Origin: an uncultured Flavobacterium sp.
GTDB lineage: Bacteria > Bacteroidota > Bacteroidia > Flavobacteriales > Flavobacteriaceae
Length of the DNA stretch: 64,000 nucleotides
Reading direction: 5' to 3'
NCBI RefSeq assembly: GCF_943913405.1
Contig: NZ_CALTYA010000014.1
Location: forward strand, 13,862 to 77,861
Positions within the stretch are counted from its first letter, which is position 1; each line of letters starts with the position of its first letter. Both the position numbers and the translations under genes were made by a program. Under the pieces are notes generated by a model that was not told where the DNA came from, made no database searches, and saw only the letters and a list, made by a program, of their open reading frames with translations. Below, piece after piece: positions 60,253 to 64,000 of the stretch.

Positions 60253-60969
60253 CTACTGGAAATTTACTTTCAGGAAGACGCCATAGTTTTCTTTTAAAAT
60301 TTTTGCCTTGCCATAATAGTCTAGATTGGCGGCAAACCCAAACTGGTATTTTTCGATGCCCGTGCCCAGCCTCAGCTGGTAATAGCTTCTCTGGTGCTGG
60401 CTGTTTTGGGTGTCATAAATGTACATGGACTGCAAGCGGCTGTACAGGCTTAAGGTTTTGGTGAGGGCGGGCCTGTATTCCAACAATAAAACGCCCTGCA
60501 GGTTTTTAGTTTCGGTGAGCGAATAGGTGGGCGTGAGGACAAAAAGAATCTCCCGATTGGTGAAAAGATATTTCAGCCCGACCGTTGGCGTGAGCCCTGC
60601 TTTTGAATTTACTGAAAGCCCTGCAACGGCTGAGAGGTGCTTTAAAAATTCATAGCCCGCCTGGGTATTGGTTATAAAATCGAAATTTTCGGGGTTGTTG
60701 TCATAATCGCTTTCAAAGCTGGTTATCGAAAAGAAATTCAGCTTGCTTTGGGGCGAAAAATGCTTGGTGATTAAAAACTGCACGCCAAAGCGGTTGTTGC
60801 CGGCGTTTACTTCTACGGGTGTAGGAGCAATAGGAGTAGTAGGCGCTTCCTGTGCATGGGCAGTGAAGGTCAAAAAGAGGCAGGAACTTATCCAGAGATA
60901 AGTCAGTCTTACTTTAGCAGGCTGCTGGGCTTTTGGCTTTTTCATCGTTGATTTTGTTTTTTTCTGCAT
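60253..60969 (-). CDS. Secreted protein, possible outer membrane barrel
   Basis: A protein of 238 residues; the signal peptide ends about residue 40 (FLTFTAHAQ). A Pro/Thr-rich stretch (APTTPIAPTPVEV) leads to a series of alternating strands (NRFGVQFLITKHF, VGLKYLFTNREILFVLTPTYSL, RSYYQLRLGTGIEKYQFGFAANLDYYG), ending in YGVFLKVNFQ with a terminal aromatic residue, which fits an outer membrane beta-barrel. I do not recognise the family. An ATG eight codons later is also possible as the start. Confidence 0.7.
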   Translation of the reverse strand: MQKKTKSTMKKPKAQQPAKVRLTYLWISSCLFLTFTAHAQEAPTTPIAPTPVEVNAGNNRFGVQFLITKHFSPQSKLNFFSITSFESDYDNNPENFDFITNTQAGYEFLKHLSAVAGLSVNSKAGLTPTVGLKYLFTNREILFVLTPTYSLTETKNLQGVLLLEYRPALTKTLSLYSRLQSMYIYDTQNSQHQRSYYQLRLGTGIEKYQFGFAANLDYYGKAKILKENYGVFLKVNFQ

Positions 60970-61002
60970 GCTGCTGTCTGCTTTCTTTTTTTGGTACTCG
61001 AC

Positions 61003-61731
61003 TTATTTCATGGTCTTGAATTCGAGGCCGCTTACTAGCTTGTATTCTGGGCTATTGGCGCCGAATATGGAGAGGATGTAGTTTTTTACGCCTGCGGCTG
61101 TCTTGACCAGGCCGTTTTCTTGGTCGTATAATAATCTGTTGCGGTCAAGCCTTGCATTGCTGACGTTTACATGGGCGGTGCTGACGTCGTTGTTTTTTCG
61201 GTGCATGTCATTGATATGGCTTTTTATGGCCGTTTCTGCGAGGTCTTCTTCGTTTGGGTCATAGCCGGCTTCTGTTTCTAAGATGGAGTGGAGGCCAGTG
61301 AAGTGCTGTATCTGCTGGTCATAAGACTGCTGGCTGGCGCTTATGGTCAATGGAGCAGGGGTATTTGGGTCTAGCGGGGTTTCTATTTTGCTGGCTCTCT
61401 TGCCTTGGAGCTTTCTGTTGAATGCTTTTGCGTCCTTGATTTTTAATTCGGGTACGTCTGAGGCTTCGAGTGCGTTTATTATTCTGGTGGCCAGGGGCCT
61501 GTTTGTTTTGAAAAGTAGTGCCCTGTTGTTTACGGCGGTATTGAAGAGGGTGTTTTGGCTGGCTACGCTGTTGAGCTTCAGCTGTGAGGGGCGTATTTTT
61601 CTTCGAGCCTTTCGATTGTGAATTGGTTTTTTGCTGGGATTGTAATTCTGCTGAAAGCCTATTGCGAAATCAATCAGTTTTCTGAAGTTGGCGCTGTTTT
61701 TTGCGTGCCCTGTTTCGGATGTGGAAGCCAT
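61003..61731 (-). CDS. Flavobacterial helical protein of unknown function
   Basis: A protein of 242 residues beginning MASTSETGHAKNSANFRKLI, an opening I recognise from a family common in Flavobacterium and relatives without known function. Further conserved parts are ATRIINALEASDVPELKIKDA and the closing VKNYILSIFGANSPEYK, LVSGLEFKTMK. The chain is helical, basic and has no signal peptide. I start at 61731, since the in-frame ATG at 61797 lies in the arm of the inverted repeat and adds a lysine-rich string not seen in relatives. Downstream, 33 bp on, begins the secreted protein gene. Confidence 0.78.
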   Translation of the reverse strand: MASTSETGHAKNSANFRKLIDFAIGFQQNYNPSKKPIHNRKARRKIRPSQLKLNSVASQNTLFNTAVNNRALLFKTNRPLATRIINALEASDVPELKIKDAKAFNRKLQGKRASKIETPLDPNTPAPLTISASQQSYDQQIQHFTGLHSILETEAGYDPNEEDLAETAIKSHINDMHRKNNDVSTAHVNVSNARLDRNRLLYDQENGLVKTAAGVKNYILSIFGANSPEYKLVSGLEFKTMK

Positions 61732-61786
61732 GGTTTTTTTGGTTTTTTGGTTTTGTAATTTTTTTTGGTACTTGCTTTTGTTTATT

Positions 61787-61921
61787 AAAGCCCCCAAGAG
61801 GCAAAGCCGCGCCGCCTTTTTTTGCGCAGGGAAACCGAATGAACTGCCCTGCTGCTTTAAAAAACCTCACGAATGCCTATTTATGAACTTGGCAGCGCGG
61901 CTTTGCCATCTGGGGGGCTTT
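61787..61921. repeat. Long nested inverted repeat
   Basis: The left arm (61787-61816) reads AAAGCCCCC, then GCAAAGCCGCGC, then GCC. The right arm (about 61891-61921) is its near-exact inverse: GGCAGCGCGGCTTTGC and GGGGGCTTT, with a few mismatches. A second inverted pair, GCAGGG and CCCTGC, lies inside the 75-base loop. It stands between the genes at 62039 and 61731 in the upstream region of the latter. It looks like a small non-autonomous element or a complex RNA hairpin; no transposase is near. Confidence 0.8.
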
Positions 61922-61940
61922 TTATTTCTTTTTTTATAAA

Positions 61941-61972
61941 AGCCGAAGCGTTTTTTTGTAACGCTTCGGGCT
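61941..61972 (-). terminator. Hairpin terminator after the small secreted protein gene
   Basis: GAAGCGTT and AACGCTTC form a perfect stem, extended by GCC/GGC after one mismatch, with a T7 loop. On the minus strand CTTTTAT follows. It lies 66 bp past the stop at 62039. Confidence 0.75.
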
Positions 61973-62038
61973 TATTGCATTACCTGCGTCCACCACAGCC
62001 GCAGGTAATGGCTTTCAACTAACTTAAAATCTATTTTT

Positions 62039-62545
62039 TTATGGGCAGTTAGTAAAAGTATCCCATTGCTGATTCCAAGTTGTAACGGTATAAGCACTTT
62101 GAGATACAGTAAAAGTATTGCCAAAAACTGTAATTGGATTATTATACCCGTTAAGACCAACATTTGGATTGGCCGCCACGTTTCCATCAAAACTAAAATA
62201 GAGTGTGCCTGATCCATTTGCCAATGTTCCTGCTGCTAATCTAAGCGTACCGCCGCCAGCAAGCCCCCAGCTTTTTGCAGGATAAGAAGCTCCGTTTCCG
62301 CCGGTATAGTTAATGGATATAGTATTACCGCCTCCATGACAATTACCAAAATTATTGGTGCCCCAAGCTGATGATTGACCATTAGTGATATTGTAGGCGC
62401 CATACATTGTCTTTGTTGAGCCACCACTAAGAGTTGCGGTCAGCGGTGTAACGACTATAGGTTTTAATACGACCACGTTGTGTGCTATTTGTGCGTTGCC
62501 CATAAAAGAGAACAACAGCATCAAAAGACTTATTTTTATTTTCAT
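62039..62545 (-). CDS. Small secreted protein of unknown function
   Basis: A protein of 168 residues with a clear signal peptide (1-18, MLLFSFMGNAQ). The mature part is rich in G, N, S and T (TLSGGSTKTMYGAYNITNGQ, GGGTLRLAAGTLANGSGTLYF) with beta character, no catalytic motif, and ends with CP. Cysteines at about 69 and 167 could pair. It follows the stalk-like gene on the same strand, separated by a strong terminator. I do not recognise the family. Confidence 0.7.
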   Translation of the reverse strand: MKIKISLLMLLFSFMGNAQIAHNVVVLKPIVVTPLTATLSGGSTKTMYGAYNITNGQSSAWGTNNFGNCHGGGNTISINYTGGNGASYPAKSWGLAGGGTLRLAAGTLANGSGTLYFSFDGNVAANPNVGLNGYNNPITVFGNTFTVSQSAYTVTTWNQQWDTFTNCP

Positions 62546-62568
62546 GATATAAAATTTATATGGTTTGT

Positions 62569-62627
62569 AAAAAAGAGGCGGTGCCTCAAGTTTTTAAAGG
62601 CTCTTCAGTCCTTCCACTTGAGGCATG
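62569..62627 (-). terminator. Terminator after the stalk-like protein gene
   Basis: GCCTCAAGT and ACTTGAGGC form a nine-base stem around a 24-base loop, extended by further pairs. On the minus strand a T6 run (62574-62569) follows. It lies 16 bp beyond the stop at 62643. Confidence 0.82.
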
Positions 62628-62642
62628 CCCTTTATTTTTTAT

Positions 62643-64000
62643 TTATGGTGCGCTATCACCTGTTACATATCCAACAGTTGCAGACTCCATGATAAGCCCA
62701 ATAGCAGAGTTTACTACTCTTGTAAGCTTGCCCGTACCTGAAGCGTTGTTTATAGTAACTCCAGATCCACCTGCAATGGTTGCTCTACCAGCTCCTTTTT
62801 GGATAATCTCGCAATAGAAACCTGCAGGAAGAGTTGTTGCTGTGGTAAGTGTAACTGCAGTAGCAGAATTCACGATCAATATTTTGCCAGAATCTGCAGC
62901 TGTGATGGTATAGGGAGCTGTTACAAAAACAATTGCTCCTGTGCTAGCACCTGCAGCATTCACTACATAAGGAGCCGCTGCTGTTCCAGAACCTGTAATG
63001 GTTACATTGGTTCCGGCAGTTACTTTAGTTTCTGATCCGTCAGCAGTAGATGCTGCAGTTGCCCAGCTAGCCAAACCGTTAGCGTCAGAAGTCAATACTT
63101 TTCCTGCACCTTGCGTGCCGTCAGCAATTTTTACGTTACCTGCAACGTCTAGTTTTGCAACAGGTGAAGTGATGCCAATACCTACATTACCTCCTGCTGC
63201 TGCTGTTATTCTAGGCAAGTTATTGCTGTATACTTGAAAGTCATTGTTGGTAAGTGATCCTACAAAACCAGTTCCATTATTTTGCTGCAGCCTGATATCG
63301 TTAGTATCGTTGGTTAATTTGACAAATGAAGATCCAGCTGAATTGGTTACCTGAATAGCTTGTCCTGTAATGTCTAATTTAGCAGTAGGCGTTTGTTTAC
63401 CGATACCCACATTTCCGTTTTCAAGGACTACTAAACGGCCATTGCTTACGTTAGGGGCATCAATACCAAAAATACCAGCACCTGTTTGCGTAAATGCCTG
63501 TGCACCTGCTGCTGCATTAACGATGAACGTACCCGTTGTAGCGTTGAACTGAAGGTTGTTAGCCCCCATAGTTACCGTGCGGCCTCCCGTAAGCGTGCCA
63601 TTGTTTGTATATAAATTTACAGCATTCACTACATAAGGTGCTGCCGTGGTTCCAGAACCTGTAACGGTTGTGTTGGTTCCTGCGCTTACTTTAGTTTCAG
63701 AACCATCTGCTGCTGCCGCAGTAGCATTCACGATATATGGCGAAGCCACTGTTCCTGAACCCGTAACGGTTGTGTTGGTTCCCGCCTGTACTTTAGTTTC
63801 AGAACCGTCAGCTGTAGAACCTGTCGCCACTGTTTGCCAGCTTGCCAATCCGTTAGCGTCTGAGGTCAATACTTTTCCTGCAGCCTGAGAGCCATCAGTA
63901 ATTTTTACAGCACCGTTTACTTCTAGTTTTGCGCCAGGGTTAGTCGTTCCGATACCCACGTTACCGCTGTTTTGTACTACAAATCTAGTTGTTGCGCCAC
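62643..64000 (-). CDS. Repeat-rich stalk/tail-fibre-like secreted protein (5' end outside the window)
   Basis: At least 452 residues are visible and the frame is open to the right edge, so the N-terminus is missing. The chain contains repeated blocks: SGNVGIGTTNPGAKLEVNG and a near copy later (GGNVGIGITSPVAKLDVAG), and ADGSETKVQAGTNTTVTGSG with two further copies (KVSAGTNTT, KVTAGTNVT). The final 100 residues (VTAPYTITAADSGKILIVNS onward, LPAGFYCEIIQKGAGRATIAG) form a C-terminal domain often seen at the end of such proteins. The layout recalls phage tail fibres and surface stalks. No phage genes surround it, so a cell-surface stalk is the better reading. Confidence 0.8.
   Translation of the reverse strand, partial: GATTRFVVQNSGNVGIGTTNPGAKLEVNGAVKITDGSQAAGKVLTSDANGLASWQTVATGSTADGSETKVQAGTNTTVTGSGTVASPYIVNATAAAADGSETKVSAGTNTTVTGSGTTAAPYVVNAVNLYTNNGTLTGGRTVTMGANNLQFNATTGTFIVNAAAGAQAFTQTGAGIFGIDAPNVSNGRLVVLENGNVGIGKQTPTAKLDITGQAIQVTNSAGSSFVKLTNDTNDIRLQQNNGTGFVGSLTNNDFQVYSNNLPRITAAAGGNVGIGITSPVAKLDVAGNVKIADGTQGAGKVLTSDANGLASWATAASTADGSETKVTAGTNVTITGSGTAAAPYVVNAAGASTGAIVFVTAPYTITAADSGKILIVNSATAVTLTTATTLPAGFYCEIIQKGAGRATIAGGSGVTINNASGTGKLTRVVNSAIGLIMESATVGYVTGDSAP

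Noticed and set aside
61787..61921. Integron attC site
   Set aside because: The nested palindrome has a similar size, but the conserved core sites of attC (RYYYAAC-type) could not be found and no integrase is in the window.
61972..62217. Minus-strand open frame overlapping the small secreted protein gene
   Set aside because: It lies in another frame of the gene at 62039-62545, has no signal or family match, and ends in the terminator region.
62643..64000. Prophage tail fibre
   Set aside because: The repeats resemble tail fibres, but there are no other phage genes in the window and the protein type is common as a surface protein in flavobacteria.

Overview
The window reads as chromosome of a low-GC member of the Bacteroidota, most likely Flavobacterium or a close relative. 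The signs are a type IX secretion (T9SS) type A sorting domain, a lipid-modified TamA-like protein next to TamB, menaquinone and bacillithiol genes, many lipoproteins, DUF3667 proteins, and promoters of the Bacteroidota type (TTTG, about 19 bp, TAnnTTTG). Two textbook copies of that promoter stand before purL and tRNA-His. No rRNA, CRISPR array, transposase, integrase or prophage module is visible.

Layout. 0-7.3 kb: a partial DUF2809 gene, a DUF3667 membrane protein, purL, and two lipoproteins, all on the minus strand. 7.4-9.8 kb: a hotdog thioesterase, an isochorismate synthase and bshB1 in a tight operon, then tRNA-His. 9.9-15.8 kb: small proteins, an M28 peptidase, a second DUF3667 protein, and stress-type genes (PfpI, DUF421, GNAT, SpoIIAA-like, FMN-binding general stress protein). 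15.9-23.1 kb: an AsmA-like protein, DoxX, TPR, a divergent HxlR/azoreductase pair with a clear palindromic operator, and a TPR sensor histidine kinase. 23.1-30.6 kb: the TamL-TamB outer-membrane assembly operon.

30.8-39.9 kb holds stress-associated genes: a ferritin-like protein with a histone-H1-like tail and a small acidic partner, a DUF2892-SRPBCC protein, CorA, and the large catalase KatE with another small acidic partner. In the middle lies a decayed spot (33.96-34.82 kb) where a frameshifted gene runs into a truncated beta-propeller gene. 40.1-42.1 kb is a two-gene radical SAM/DUF4130 cassette of putative but unproven DNA-repair function. 42.8-46.8 kb is a minus-strand surface operon: a small C-terminal-anchor protein (PID-CTERM-like), a T9SS cargo protein and an OmpA-family protein. 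47.3-52 kb holds a secreted Ntn amide hydrolase, an S1-domain RNA-binding protein, an extradiol dioxygenase, a PH-domain protein and a C1 peptidase.

52-59 kb is the second menaquinone block: menB, two PH-domain membrane proteins, menA, a metallo-hydrolase, a TPR protein and menC. Together with the isochorismate synthase and thioesterase at 7.5-9 kb, this supplies most of the pathway; menD, menE and menH are not in the window. 59-64 kb is accessory in character: a 21-bp minisatellite that encodes an ideal heptad coiled coil, a SnoaL-like lipoprotein, an unrecognised secreted protein, a small flavobacterial protein of unknown function, a long nested inverted repeat, a small secreted protein, and a repeat-rich stalk protein that runs off the right edge. 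By eye this part and 34.5-34.8 kb look richer in G+C than the core genes; I did not measure it.

I saw no wholly new multi-gene system. The parts most worth following are the radical SAM pair, the surface operon, the minisatellite and nested inverted repeats, and the decayed locus with a regulatory-looking motif shared with a gene 1.3 kb away.
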